DNA of 19,215 bases from Deltaproteobacteria bacterium (lineage in GTDB: Bacteria; Bdellovibrionota_C; UBA2361; JAAYZI01), in NCBI GenBank assembly GCA_012514925.1, contig JAAYZI010000137.1, positions 1-19,215 of the forward strand, in the 5' to 3' direction. How positions within the stretch are numbered: the first letter of the stretch is position 1; the number at the start of each line of letters is the position of its first letter. Shown here piece after piece: positions 7,423-16,145 of the stretch. The notes below the pieces were generated by a model, which was not told the DNA's origin, ran no database searches, and saw only the letters and a program-made list of their open reading frames with translations. A program made the translations under genes and the position numbers.

Positions 7423-9210
7423 TTAACGCACTACGTGCACGGGGGTATTAAAAAGTAGCAGCCAGCTAAACTCAAAAATGCCCTTTTCAAAGAGGAGGTT
7501 TTTTGACCCGTCAATCCGCCCTACCAGACGTTTGTTCCCGGTTAGAGAGCCGTAGAGCGTTTTAGGCAGAACGCCGCGGGGAATGTCTATGCTAAACTGC
7601 GGAGGATCGCCTGGTAGTTTAATGCCGCCTCCTTGCTTATTATAAATAAGGATCTGATAGCCGGCATCGGCACGTTCGCGGTTTACTTGGCTGGTGTTTG
7701 GGGGTAGCGGCATTACCACCACCAGATCCGGGGGATCTTTCTGGACAGTGGTCAGGTCGCCTGAGGACACCAACGCCTCTCTGCGTGAGAAACTCAAAGG
7801 CTCCGAAAAAAAGCCGAGTTGAAGAATTCCCTTAGAGGGGAACCAGAGCGCCACCGGCTCTTCCTGAGATTCGAAGCGCTGAGCACCTAAGGTCGTAAAA
7901 CGTCCCATAAGTGAGCGGAACTTTACATTCCAGGCTAGCGACAAGTCCGGGTCTCCTGAGACCTGCCCTTCGCCGTCGAATGAGAGCGTCAATTCTTGCC
8001 CCTCCTCCATGCGAGGGCAAAATACAATTAGACGCCCGGCGGAGCGCATCGACTGAAAAGGGAAGCTGAGAGGAACAATTGAAGGCGGTGCCTCCGCTTC
8101 ATCCGTAAGCGCCGTCCGGTTAAAGTCTAAATGCCCGTAAAGAAGACCATCTGCTTCGCAAAACTGCATCTGTTCATTGAATCCAAGCATAAGTTCTAAC
8201 ACCGGCTGCTTCTTGATCACCCGACCGGCGTCGTTAATCATTGATGGAAGCGTACTTAACTGGGAGTGCTCTTCTTCGCTAAGCTCTTCCAGGAATAATG
8301 CGACTTCGATCCTGGGAGAAAACTCTGCGCGCCGGTCGAACACGTTTTGGTCGAACGCTACCGTGGCCTTCCGCAAACGCACATAAGCGCCCTTGAGGTC
8401 GTAACTTTGGTCATTGACCCTTATTACGCCAAACGCTTCTCCCTGCGGACTCATCACGCTGGAAGGAGGCAGCGGGGTTGAAGACGGCCGTGGGGCAGGT
8501 AACGGCTTAAAACTAACCTGCTCAGGCGGTTTACGAGGGGGGATGAGCGGACTATCTTCCCACGAAATGTGCAGTACTACCAGGGAGAGAGCCAGGGCGG
8601 CGCCGAAGTACGACTGCTGTGGCTTTAGATTGGGCTTGCGCATCACCAAGGTGCCGCTGATTATATCGTGCCAAGTCTGTTTGCGCACGGAGAAAGCCGG
8701 TGTAATAAAACCGACAAAGAGCACCGCAGCGGAGAGAAGCTTGAAGGTATTTCGGACAAAGGCTCTAGAAATTGAGCAGGCACCACCTTGCTCATCAGTG
8801 ACAAATAATCCCAGCACCCATTTCCCCGGAGTGGCGGCCAAGGGAGAGCTCTCAAAGAGAGCACCATAAAAAATTTGAAGTAACAACAAGATCAGTAGCA
8901 GCGTTAAAGCTAGGGCAATAGAGGATAAGAAGAGCAGTTCAAATGATCGCAGCTTGTAGGGGGCTAAAAGCGCAGTTATAGAGTCGTAGATGATTGAAAG
9001 CTGGCCGAAGAGAGAGGACGCTCGGACAACAGAGGCAATGATAACGTAGTCGATTATTGCAGCCCATGCTCGCAGCCAAAAACCTGCTGGAGCCGCAGGG
9101 GGGTCCTTAGGGGTGCTTTCAGAGGTCGAACCTTCTGATTGTCTATCGTCTTCGTAAGTAGGGTCGCTAGACTCCCCGTTGTCTGGGTTAAATCTTCCTT
9201 GGTTTGGCAT
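7423..9210 (-). CDS. RDD-family membrane protein with large C-terminal domain
   Basis: From the ATG at 9210 the protein has about 595 residues; a TTG at 9228 would add six. After a polar, acidic N-terminus (1-40) comes an RDD domain (about 44-193). It has the arginine-aspartate pair in FWLRAWAAIIDYVII, membrane segments, the SPLAATPGKWVLGLFV stretch and the final KQTWHDIISGTLVMRK. Another membrane segment lies near 200-217, then a proline-rich linker (about 222-253), then some 340 residues predicted to be beta-rich and mostly hydrophilic. RDD proteins are poorly characterised; some have been linked to ion or solute transport, but nothing here shows a substrate. The long tail is unlike ordinary RDD proteins of 150-250 residues, and I do not recognise it. 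It may lie in the periplasm if the membrane segment near 210 crosses outward. It is convergent with clpB, with 80 bases between the stops. Confidence 0.8.
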   Translation of the reverse strand: MPNQGRFNPDNGESSDPTYEDDRQSEGSTSESTPKDPPAAPAGFWLRAWAAIIDYVIIASVVRASSLFGQLSIIYDSITALLAPYKLRSFELLFLSSIALALTLLLILLLLQIFYGALFESSPLAATPGKWVLGLFVTDEQGGACSISRAFVRNTFKLLSAAVLFVGFITPAFSVRKQTWHDIISGTLVMRKPNLKPQQSYFGAALALSLVVLHISWEDSPLIPPRKPPEQVSFKPLPAPRPSSTPLPPSSVMSPQGEAFGVIRVNDQSYDLKGAYVRLRKATVAFDQNVFDRRAEFSPRIEVALFLEELSEEEHSQLSTLPSMINDAGRVIKKQPVLELMLGFNEQMQFCEADGLLYGHLDFNRTALTDEAEAPPSIVPLSFPFQSMRSAGRLIVFCPRMEEGQELTLSFDGEGQVSGDPDLSLAWNVKFRSLMGRFTTLGAQRFESQEEPVALWFPSKGILQLGFFSEPLSFSRREALVSSGDLTTVQKDPPDLVVVMPLPPNTSQVNRERADAGYQILIYNKQGGGIKLPGDPPQFSIDIPRGVLPKTLYGSLTGNKRLVGRIDGSKNLLFEKGIFEFSWLLLFNTPVHVVR

Positions 9211-9315
9211 GGCTGTATAATCCGACAAAGTTTGCCGCTGATCATATGAATCGTAGGGTTACTGAGTCAACGTGTTTTCTTAACCGTTCATGTAGAGCAT
9301 GTACTAATGAGAGGA

Positions 9316-9341
9316 GGGGTAGGGTAGAGACCCCGTTTTTT
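9316..9341 (+). terminator. Weak terminator-like hairpin upstream of the DoxX gene
   Basis: GGGGT at 9316-9320 pairs with ACCCC at 9330-9334 around a 9-base loop and is followed by G and six T residues (9336-9341). As on 3588-3607, no plus-strand gene precedes it closely. The stem is only five pairs, so the call is weak. Confidence 0.3.
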
Positions 9342-9448
9342 AGACGGGACAAGGATGAGCGAGAAATATAGCAGTGGCCTTTCAGCTTACAAGTTTTGGC
9401 CTTGGCAAAGCCGCGCAAAGTAGTTAAAGTTTAGTAATCAGTATTCAA

Positions 9449-9454
9449 TATAAT
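9449..9454 (+). promoter_or_regulatory. Putative -10 box for the DoxX gene
   Basis: A perfect TATAAT lies at 9449-9454, giving a start near 9461 and a leader of about 25 bases to the ATG at 9486. The -35 is poor (AAAGTT at 17-base spacing, or TTAAAG at 19). The 10-mer AACGGATACC just before the ATG (9471-9480) is the reverse complement of the start of repeat copies A2 and 19177. Confidence 0.4.
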
Positions 9455-9485
9455 AGACACTGTCCTGATTAACGGATACCACCCA

Positions 9486-9899
9486 ATGACTTCAATGAGC
9501 CGCCCTATTTGGAAGCCTGAGATTGCAGCTTTATTAATTCGTCTTATGCTGGGGTGCTACCTGCTGGCTCTGGCGCACGCCCAATTTTACGACTTACCTG
9601 GGTTTATGAAGAATGTGCAGGAGATCGGTGTCGTTCCCGAGCAATTCGCCCTGCCGTTTGGGGTGCTGCTGCCCTATATAGAGCTTACCATCGGTTCATT
9701 TCTGATTTTGGGGCTCTGGACCACGCTGTGTGGCATCGTGGCTGCCTTGATCTTGCTTTTTAACGTTCATATTTTCGGAATATTTGTGCCCGGCACTTGG
9801 ATACTTCGGAGAGACTTTATTCTCGTGCTCTGTTCCCTTTCGTTACTCTCCAGTGGATCCGGCGGGCTCAGTATCGACGGTTTCCGAAAAGACGGATAG
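9486..9899 (+). CDS. DoxX-family small membrane protein
   Basis: The 137-residue protein has four hydrophobic segments (about 14-32, 53-75, 78-100 and 108-124). The family pattern is visible: LLIRLMLGCYLLALAHAQF at the first helix, a PGF segment, then LLPYIELTIGSFLILGLWT. DoxX-family proteins are inner-membrane subunits or partners in redox systems, named from the archaeal thiosulfate:quinone oxidoreductase, but the family is broad and the substrate cannot be told here. Two starts are possible (ATG 9486 or ATG 9495) and neither has a convincing ribosome binding site. A tandem 10-bp duplication crosses the stop codon. The next gene, tilS, starts 79 bases on and may be co-transcribed. Confidence 0.8.
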   Translation: MTSMSRPIWKPEIAALLIRLMLGCYLLALAHAQFYDLPGFMKNVQEIGVVPEQFALPFGVLLPYIELTIGSFLILGLWTTLCGIVAALILLFNVHIFGIFVPGTWILRRDFILVLCSLSLLSSGSGGLSIDGFRKDG

Positions 9900-9910
9900 A
9901 GACGGATAGA
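9891..9910 (+). repeat. Perfect 10-bp tandem duplication across the DoxX stop codon
   Basis: GACGGATAGA occurs twice in immediate succession. The TAG stop of the DoxX gene (9897-9899) lies in the first unit, so the duplication does not change the protein. It looks like a recent replication-slippage event. Confidence 0.9.
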
Positions 9911-9915
9911 TCAGG

Positions 9916-9927
9916 AGGGCGCGCCCT
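9916..9927. other. 12-bp perfect palindrome between the DoxX gene and tilS
   Basis: AGGGCGCGCCCT is self-complementary and very G-C rich compared with its surroundings. It could be a protein binding site or chance; no T run follows it. Confidence 0.4.
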
Positions 9928-9978
9928 GGAGGCTTGCAGACACCGTGTGTAAAGAACGCGTATAAAGAAAGTGCAAAG

Positions 9979-10938
9979 ATGTCTCGACCGAAGCAAACCT
10001 TGCTAAAGGCGCTTCGCAGCGAGTTGCCCGTAGGGGCTTCCCTGCTCTTGGCCGTATCAGGTGGCACAGATAGCATGTGCCTGTTACATGCTTGCTGCCT
10101 GCTTAGAAAGAAGCTCAAAATTGAAATAGAAGTCGCCCATTTGGACCATAGACTGAGGGCCGTGTCTCATAAAGATGCGGCTTTCGTAACTGAACAGGTT
10201 CGCAACCTTGGTCTTGTTTGTCACTTGCAAACGGCGCCTGTTCGACCTAAGCGGATGAATATTGAGGCTTGGGCCCGGGAACAGCGCTACGCATTTTTTA
10301 AGCAGGTTCGCAGTGAACGTAAGTTGGATTGGATTGTAACGGCCCACACCGCTGATGATGCGGCCGAAACACTGCTCATGCGGCTTTTTTCTAATAAGGA
10401 GCCGGCTGGAATCGAACCCGCGGATGAGCAGCGCAGGCTACTTCGTCCGATGCTCTCCGTCAGCCGAGTTCAGGTTCTAGATTTCGCCCGCCAGCACAAG
10501 GTTCCACACATAGAGGATGAGAGCAACTCCGACCTAACGTTTCTGAGAAACAGGGTCCGCCATTTGGTTCTTCCGCTGCTAAGAGATAAATTTGATACCC
10601 GCATTGAGGAAACACTCGCAGAGAGGGCTTCGGGCCTGGCCCAAGACATCAAGTTCCTCTACTCTTTGATTGACAAGGACGTAGATGCCGCTTCGAAGCA
10701 CCGTTTCGGTTCACGGGCGTGGTTAAGAACCGTTAAGGTGAGCTTGGCGGCTATGCCGGTGGCGCTGCAGTGGCGTTTTGCCGAGACCTTGCTAAAACCC
10801 GTTTTGGGTTACAATCTGGGCCGTTCAAAGTCGGTCGCACTGGGGGCTTTCCTCGGTGGAGCGACGGAAGGCATTGAACTTCCTGGAGGTATTAGACTGC
10901 GAGCCAAAGCTGGCGGGATCGTTTTGGACCGTGGCTAG
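9979..10938 (+). CDS. tilS: tRNA(Ile)-lysidine synthetase, short form
   Basis: This enzyme uses ATP to attach lysine to C34 of tRNA-Ile2 (CAT), switching it from methionine to isoleucine decoding. The PP-loop is SGGTDS at residues 27-32. Further signature stretches are VAHLDHRLR, the EAWAREQRYAFF helix, TAHTADDAAETLLMRL, LLRPMLSVSR and EDESNSDLTFLRNRVRH. At 319 residues it resembles the short TilS class; E. coli TilS has about 430 residues with an extra C-terminal part. The frame runs upstream to a TTG at 9934, but its GGAGG is too close to that codon, and the conserved part begins after the ATG at 9979, so I prefer 9979. It heads the ftsH-cdaA-glmM cluster, as in deltaproteobacteria, with 68 bases before ftsH. 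Confidence 0.95.
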   Translation: MSRPKQTLLKALRSELPVGASLLLAVSGGTDSMCLLHACCLLRKKLKIEIEVAHLDHRLRAVSHKDAAFVTEQVRNLGLVCHLQTAPVRPKRMNIEAWAREQRYAFFKQVRSERKLDWIVTAHTADDAAETLLMRLFSNKEPAGIEPADEQRRLLRPMLSVSRVQVLDFARQHKVPHIEDESNSDLTFLRNRVRHLVLPLLRDKFDTRIEETLAERASGLAQDIKFLYSLIDKDVDAASKHRFGSRAWLRTVKVSLAAMPVALQWRFAETLLKPVLGYNLGRSKSVALGAFLGGATEGIELPGGIRLRAKAGGIVLDRG

Positions 10939-11006
10939 CGTTCTTTGCAGGCTGTCGCCAAGATGTGTTAGTAAATTGATGTTTAAGCTTTTTTTTAGGA
11001 TAAGAC

Positions 11007-12920
11007 TTGAATCCCACTTCGCGTAACGCATTATTTTGGTTGGTTTTGGCTCTCCTTTTCCTTACGCTGTACAGCGTTTCCAAGCAGCAGGAAGAAACGT
11101 CCAAGGAGCTGGCTTACTCAGACTTCTTGCACGCGGTTGAGTCCGGTAAAGTTACTGCTGTCTCCATTGAAGGCAACAACATCGAAGGAACTTACCGCAA
11201 CCGCACCGAAAAGTTTAAAACAATCGCGCCGAAGCACGAAGGCTTGATCGATACCCTACGTAAAGCTGACGTTCAAATTACCGTAAAAGAGCCAACTGAG
11301 CAGCCCTGGTACCTGATTCTCTTGGTTAACGCCCTGCCCATGTTACTGCTTATCGGTGTCTGGATCTTTTTTATGAGGCAGATGCAGATCGGGGCAGGAA
11401 AAGGCTTAAGCTTTGGCAAGTCTCGAGCCAGATTACTCACAGAGAGTCAGCAAAAGGTCACCTTTGAGGATGTGGCGGGTATTGATGAAGCGAGGGCCGA
11501 GCTTCAGGAGGTGATTGAGTTCCTTAAGGACCCTAAAAAATTTACTAGATTAGGTGGAAGGATTCCCAAAGGAGTTTTGTTGGTTGGTTCTCCCGGAACC
11601 GGCAAGACTTTACTTGCCAAGGCTATTGCGGGTGAAGCGGGAGTGCCCTTTTTTAGTATCTCAGGATCTGATTTTGTTGAAATGTTTGTAGGAGTAGGCG
11701 CCTCACGGGTGCGAGATCTTTTCATTCAGGGGAAGAAAAGCGCGCCCTGTATTATCTTTATCGATGAAATTGACGCCGTGGGCCGTCACCGCGGAGCAGG
11801 GATGGGAGGCGGACATGACGAACGCGAGCAGACCTTAAACCAGCTTTTAGTTGAGATGGATGGATTTGAATCCAATGAAGGGGTCATTCTAATCGCCGCT
11901 ACCAACCGGCCGGACGTCTTGGATCCAGCCTTGCTTAGACCTGGCCGCTTTGACAGGCAGGTGGTCGTGCCTACACCGGACCTAAATGGACGGGTCGGGA
12001 TCCTTAAGGTGCACACCAAAAAGACGCCGCTGGCAAAGGATGTGGAGTTGGAGGTAATTGCGCGAGGGACTCCAGGATTTACAGGAGCGGACCTCGAGAT
12101 CTTGGTGAATGAAGCCGCTCTTAGCGCGGCCCGCCAAGGCAAAGAAAATCTAGGTCCAGCCGACTTTGAATTTGCTAAAGACAAAGTCATGATGGGGGCT
12201 GAACGCAGATCTTTGCTTCTTACGGATGAAGAGAAGAAGACAACAGCTTATCACGAATCTGGGCATGCGCTTGTGGCCAAAATGGTACCAAACGCCGATC
12301 CGGTTCATAAGCTTACAATTGTGCCGCGCGGCATGGCTTTGGGGCTGATGCAGCAGCTGCCTGAAAATGATAAGCACACCTACTCTAAGAACTATTGGCT
12401 CGATCAGCTAGCAGTCTTCTTCGGAGGGCGCGGCGCGGAGGAGCTGGTTTTTGACGATGTTAATACCGGGGCGAGTTCGGATATAGAACGCGCTACTAAA
12501 GTGGCGCGACGCATGGTGTGTGAGTGGGGAATGAGCGACAGGATCGGTCCGTTGCACTATTCGAGTAAGGATGAGCATGTGTTTCTAGGGCGGGAAATCG
12601 GCAGACCGCGCGAGCATTCAGAGCAGACCCAGGTAGAGATCGATGCCGAGGTGCGGGCGATTGTGGAGTCTCAGCGGATGCGCGCCAAAAATTTGCTGCA
12701 AGAAAACCTCGACAAACTGCATAATTTGGCGAGTGCTCTGCTCGAAAGAGAGACTTTGAATTCTGATCAGATAGACGCGATTATGCGCGGGGAGACCTTG
12801 CCGCCGCCGGAGCCTATTACTGCGGCAACAACCAACAGCGCAAGCAAGGAAAGTCAACAGGTCCCGGCTGAAGAGGCTCCGCCCTCGCCGAAACAGGATC
12901 CCAAGACGGTGGTTGAATAA
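11007..12920 (+). CDS. ftsH: ATP-dependent zinc metalloprotease FtsH
   Basis: This 637-residue inner-membrane protease degrades misassembled membrane proteins and some regulators. The first membrane helix is at about 8-25, followed by a periplasmic domain to about 100 and a second helix near 102-122. The AAA+ domain has Walker A GSPGTGKT at 194-201, where many relatives have GPPGTGKT. The FVG pore motif ([15 protein letters not shown]) and Walker B IIFIDE with D253-E254 follow, then the SRH stretch [17 protein letters not shown]. The zinc site is HESGH at 416-420 with D492 in [10 protein letters not shown] as probable third ligand. The C-terminus ends in a low-complexity Ala/Pro/Glu tail. The start is TTG at 11007, supported by AGGATAAG 4-10 bases upstream and a normal FtsH N-terminus. 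The usual neighbour folP is missing; cdaA follows after only 33 bases. Confidence 0.97.
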   Translation: MNPTSRNALFWLVLALLFLTLYSVSKQQEETSKELAYSDFLHAVESGKVTAVSIEGNNIEGTYRNRTEKFKTIAPKHEGLIDTLRKADVQITVKEPTEQPWYLILLVNALPMLLLIGVWIFFMRQMQIGAGKGLSFGKSRARLLTESQQKVTFEDVAGIDEARAELQEVIEFLKDPKKFTRLGGRIPKGVLLVGSPGTGKTLLAKAIAGEAGVPFFSISGSDFVEMFVGVGASRVRDLFIQGKKSAPCIIFIDEIDAVGRHRGAGMGGGHDEREQTLNQLLVEMDGFESNEGVILIAATNRPDVLDPALLRPGRFDRQVVVPTPDLNGRVGILKVHTKKTPLAKDVELEVIARGTPGFTGADLEILVNEAALSAARQGKENLGPADFEFAKDKVMMGAERRSLLLTDEEKKTTAYHESGHALVAKMVPNADPVHKLTIVPRGMALGLMQQLPENDKHTYSKNYWLDQLAVFFGGRGAEELVFDDVNTGASSDIERATKVARRMVCEWGMSDRIGPLHYSSKDEHVFLGREIGRPREHSEQTQVEIDAEVRAIVESQRMRAKNLLQENLDKLHNLASALLERETLNSDQIDAIMRGETLPPPEPITAATTNSASKESQQVPAEEAPPSPKQDPKTVVE

Positions 12921-12953
12921 AGTACATGATGAAGTGGCCGTGAGAAGTGGCGT

Positions 12954-13763
12954 TTGAATTTAAGACTCTGCATGCCGGAAGAAGGGCTGATACAATACTT
13001 GCTGGGCACGCTGGACGTGCTGGTGGTGGCCTACCTTATTTACCGTATCTTGTTGGTAATGAGGGGAACGCGAGCCGCTCCGATGCTGGGTGGTCTGGCG
13101 CTGGTGGTGCTGGCTTACTTTATCTCGAAGACCGCAGGCTTGGTGACTCTCCACTGGATTCTGGGGAATTTTCTCAGTTCGATAATCTTGGTGGTGATTG
13201 TGATTTTTCAAGAGGAGATTCGGCGCGGTCTTACTAAGATGGGGATCCAGCCTGTTTTCAGGCCTTCATCAAAGCCAAATTATGATCGCACTTCGGAAGA
13301 CCTGGTTTTGGTGGCCGAGCGCCTTTCGAGTAGTCGGACCGGCGCTTTGATTGTGATTCAACGTGAAGTAGGCTTGGACGAGTTCGTAGAGGAAGCAGTG
13401 GAAATTGACGCCTTACTAAACCGCAAATTGCTGGTTAGCCTTTTTCAGAAGGACTCGCCGTTACATGATGGCGCGGTGATTATCAACGACGGTCGCATTA
13501 AAGCGGCTGGATGCGTCCTACCAATCACCTTTAACCCCGATTTGGATCCGAATCTGGGAACGAGGCATCGTGCTGCTTTAGGGATCTCTGAGCGCAGCGA
13601 CGCTTTAGCCATCGTGGTGTCTGAAGAAACCGGCGCGATTGCGCTTGCAAGAGACGGCAAGCTCTCCCGCAATTTGGATGGAGCTTCACTAAAACAGATC
13701 TTAGAGAAGCTGATTGACGCCAAGGACTCTGTGGAGGAATCTGTGGAGGAAGAGGCCCTGTGA
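12954..13763 (+). CDS. cdaA: Diadenylate cyclase CdaA (DisA_N domain, membrane-bound)
   Basis: CdaA condenses two ATP into cyclic di-AMP, a messenger that controls potassium and osmolyte transport and cell-wall balance. In the 269 residues, three membrane helices lie at about 20-36, 42-58 and 66-85, followed by a linker and the DAC domain (about 95-255). The catalytic motifs DGA (172-174, in SPLHDGAVII) and RHR (204-206, in GTRHRAALGISE) are both intact. The given start is TTG at 12954; ATG at 12972 (residue 7) is a real alternative and would begin just before the first helix. The GTG start of cdaR overlaps its stop by 4 bases. A 12-bp tandem repeat encodes the acidic SVEESVEE tail. No c-di-AMP riboswitch was recognised upstream. 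Confidence 0.96.
   Translation: MNLRLCMPEEGLIQYLLGTLDVLVVAYLIYRILLVMRGTRAAPMLGGLALVVLAYFISKTAGLVTLHWILGNFLSSIILVVIVIFQEEIRRGLTKMGIQPVFRPSSKPNYDRTSEDLVLVAERLSSSRTGALIVIQREVGLDEFVEEAVEIDALLNRKLLVSLFQKDSPLHDGAVIINDGRIKAAGCVLPITFNPDLDPNLGTRHRAALGISERSDALAIVVSEETGAIALARDGKLSRNLDGASLKQILEKLIDAKDSVEESVEEEAL
13728..13751 (+). repeat. 12-bp tandem duplication in the cdaA 3' end
   Basis: TCTGTGGAGGAA is repeated twice in frame and encodes SVEE twice. The second unit supplies GGAGGA at 13745-13750, nine bases before the cdaR GTG, so it doubles as ribosome binding site of the next gene. Confidence 0.9.
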
Positions 13764-14758
13764 AAAACCTTGGATTAAAAGCCTTTTCTTTGCTTATTGC
13801 CCTACTGCTTTTTGTCTTTGTGAGAGGACAGAGCAATAGCGCGCAAATGTCATTTATAGCCCCGGTCGAAATCCAGAACCTGCCGAGCGAGAAAGTCATT
13901 CTGCTTCCAACTCTTAGGCAAGCGCAGGTTACCGTAAGGGGTCCCGCTTTTTTGGTCTCACAAGTCTCAGCAGCAGCGCCTTCGTTTCGGGTTAAGCTGC
14001 CGCCGCTTGTCGAGAACCGTTTCGAAGCGGCTCTTATTCCAGACACATTGGCTTTACCGCCTGGAGTGGAGGTGGTGGGAATCGAGCCTCCTAAAATTGA
14101 GTTATTATTGGATCGGCGTGCCAGCAAAGCCGTCCCCGTGGAGGTTCCGCGAATCGGAAGCGTAAATGACAATTTGCAATTGGTAAGGTTTGAGGTGCAG
14201 CCGCCTGAAGTGCTGGTGAGCGGCCCCGAAACCGAAGTCAAGGAGGTGCGGGCAATTGAGACTGCTCCGGTCGATTTACGGGATATCAAGCAAGATACCA
14301 TGTTGGAACTGCTTTTACGCCCATCTTGGCAGCACACCAAACTTGTCAAGGATAGCAGTGTTGTTGTGACCATAAAGGTTACGGTGGTTTCAGTGGAGAA
14401 GAAATTCTCGGGTTTGCCAATCGATATTCGCTCACGGGAGGGGCGGCAGTACGAGATTTCTCCGAAGCGGGTGACGGTGGAGGTAAGCGGTCCTCGTGAG
14501 CTGGTTTTGCAGCTGTCCGCTTCACAGATTGTACCGTATGTGAGGCTTGATAGCCTTGTGGACGGTAACCGCGCGGCGATGGTGTCAATCGACCTGCCCG
14601 AATCTGTGTCGTTGGTGGCAATAGATCCGGAGAAGGTGGAGGTTCGTAAGATTGAAGCTGGCGTTCAAGATTCTGCCCCTCTTTCCGTAAACGGAGCCTC
14701 GGTGACAGTCGAGGCTTTGACAGATTCGTCCAGCAAGAAAAGGAGTGATGCTAAATGA
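13760..14758 (+). CDS. cdaR: CdaR (YbbR-domain) regulator of CdaA
   Basis: This 332-residue protein has an N-terminal membrane anchor (about 5-23, LGLKAFSLLIALLLFVFVRG) and an extracytoplasmic part. That part is built of repeated YbbR domains (roughly 30-110, 115-195 and 200-295), with the typical P-EVLVSGPETEVKEVRAI and PKRVTVEVSGPRELV stretches. In Firmicutes CdaR binds CdaA and tunes its activity; a similar role is inferred here from the adjacent gene. The GTG start overlaps the cdaA stop (GTGA) and is preceded by GGAGGA at 13745-13750. Its stop overlaps the glmM start (ATGA). The last 30 residues are a Ser/Lys-rich tail without a clear domain. Confidence 0.92.
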   Translation: MKNLGLKAFSLLIALLLFVFVRGQSNSAQMSFIAPVEIQNLPSEKVILLPTLRQAQVTVRGPAFLVSQVSAAAPSFRVKLPPLVENRFEAALIPDTLALPPGVEVVGIEPPKIELLLDRRASKAVPVEVPRIGSVNDNLQLVRFEVQPPEVLVSGPETEVKEVRAIETAPVDLRDIKQDTMLELLLRPSWQHTKLVKDSSVVVTIKVTVVSVEKKFSGLPIDIRSREGRQYEISPKRVTVEVSGPRELVLQLSASQIVPYVRLDSLVDGNRAAMVSIDLPESVSLVAIDPEKVEVRKIEAGVQDSAPLSVNGASVTVEALTDSSSKKRSDAK

Positions 14759-16119
14759 CAGAAGAACGTAGATATTTTGGAACGGATGGAATCCGCGGTG
14801 TGGCAGGAGTGCCGCCGTTAGACCCTGAAAGCCTGGTGAGGCTGGGTAGGGCCGTGGCTCACACATTTATGGGGGAAAAAGGCCGTCGCAGCATTTTGAT
14901 CGGAAAGGATACTCGTCTTTCGGGATATATGATCGAAACTTCTTTGGCCGCTGGGATTACTGCAATGGGCGCGCGTGTAGAGTTGTGTGGTCCGATTCCT
15001 ACGCCTGGGGTGGCGTACCTTACGCGCAGCATGTTGGTGGATGCAGGCATCATGATTTCAGCCTCACACAATCCCTTTGAGGATAATGGCATTAAGATAT
15101 TCGGAGCGGATGGGTACAAATTACCGGACTCAGTTGAGGTCAGTATAGAAGAGATGATGGCGCCGGGAGTGTTGGACAAAGCGGGCGCAGATTCAACTTC
15201 AATCGGCAAAGCTCACCGCATCGATGATGCGATTGGACGCTATACGGTTTACCTAAAGAGCACTTTTTCGCGCAGCCTTTCCTTGCAAGGATTGAAAATC
15301 GGTTTTGATTGCGCAAACGGTGCTGGCTATATTGTAGCTCCACAAACTTGTGAAGAACTTGGGGCGGATGTAGTTGCGCGTGGTATCAGTCCCAATGGAC
15401 GTAATATAAATGCTGGTTTTGGCAGCCTCTATCCGGAGATCGTGCGCAAACTCGTGCGTGAGCAAAATTTGGATGTCGGCATTTGCCTTGATGGCGATGC
15501 GGACCGGGCGATTTTGGTGGATGATAAGGGGGGATTGGTCGATGGCGACATGGTCTTAGCTCTGTGCGCGATTGACTACAAAGAACGAGGCAAGCTTACT
15601 AAGAACAAGGTTGTGGCCACCGTTATGTCGAATTTGGGTTTGGATAAGCTAATGCAACGGCACGGGATAGAGGTGGTAAGAGCCCAGGTAGGAGATCGTT
15701 ATGTGCTCGAGCAGATGCGCAAAGAGGGGCTGATTTTGGGCGGCGAGCAGTCCGGCCATGCAATTTTTGGAGAGTTCTCCACCACAGGAGACGGTATTTT
15801 AACGGCGTTACAGGTTCTTGAGATTATGGTGCGGAAACAAAAGCCGTTATCCGAACTTGTTTCGGAGTTTGTGCGTTTTCCGCAGAAGTTAATCAATATA
15901 AAAGTTTCGAGTAAACCGCCGTTTAATGAGGTCCCTGAAATTAAGGCCGTGATTGAGCAAAAAGAGGCGGAGCTTGGTGACTCTGGGCGCATTCTGGTGC
16001 GTTACTCCGGGACGGAGAATAAAGCCAGGGTAATGGTCGAGTGCGAAGACGCTGACCTCTGTAAACAGCACGCCAGCGAAGTAGCCCAGGTGATCGAGAG
16101 AACGATTGGGGCTGTGTAA
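14755..16119 (+). CDS. glmM: Phosphoglucosamine mutase GlmM
   Basis: GlmM interconverts glucosamine-6-phosphate and glucosamine-1-phosphate, the step before UDP-GlcNAc, and so feeds peptidoglycan and lipopolysaccharide synthesis. The 454 residues are typical. Visible motifs are YFGTDGIRG at the start, the phosphoserine loop ISASHNP with the catalytic serine at 104, the metal loop DGDADR at 246-251, the sugar-binding GEQSGH at 330-335 and the C-terminal RYSGTENKARVM phosphate site. The EQSGH and SASHNPF wording fits GlmM rather than a phosphomannomutase. AGGAG at 14740-14744 precedes the ATG, and the start overlaps the cdaR stop by 4 bases. In Gram-positive bacteria GlmM can bind CdaA and lower its activity; the same may hold here given the tight gene linkage. 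Confidence 0.97.
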   Translation: MTEERRYFGTDGIRGVAGVPPLDPESLVRLGRAVAHTFMGEKGRRSILIGKDTRLSGYMIETSLAAGITAMGARVELCGPIPTPGVAYLTRSMLVDAGIMISASHNPFEDNGIKIFGADGYKLPDSVEVSIEEMMAPGVLDKAGADSTSIGKAHRIDDAIGRYTVYLKSTFSRSLSLQGLKIGFDCANGAGYIVAPQTCEELGADVVARGISPNGRNINAGFGSLYPEIVRKLVREQNLDVGICLDGDADRAILVDDKGGLVDGDMVLALCAIDYKERGKLTKNKVVATVMSNLGLDKLMQRHGIEVVRAQVGDRYVLEQMRKEGLILGGEQSGHAIFGEFSTTGDGILTALQVLEIMVRKQKPLSELVSEFVRFPQKLINIKVSSKPPFNEVPEIKAVIEQKEAELGDSGRILVRYSGTENKARVMVECEDADLCKQHASEVAQVIERTIGAV

Positions 16120-16145
16120 ATACGCGTGGCTTTAGGTTACCAGGC

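Noticed and set aside
7360..7423. Bidirectional terminator between clpB and the RDD gene
   Set aside because: ACCGG/CCGGT and AGCAT/ATGCT stems are present but short, and neither is followed by a T run on the relevant strand.
8414..8869. 151-residue plus-strand open frame opposite the RDD gene
   Set aside because: The minus-strand frame has clear membrane segments and RDD motifs; this one has none.
12921..12953. c-di-AMP (ydaO-type) riboswitch or regulatory leader before cdaA
   Set aside because: Only 33 bases separate ftsH and cdaA, too short for such a riboswitch.
13531..14373. 280-residue minus-strand open frame opposite cdaA and cdaR
   Set aside because: It overlaps two well-recognised genes, is rich in Ser and Thr as expected from antisense reading, and has no recognisable domain.
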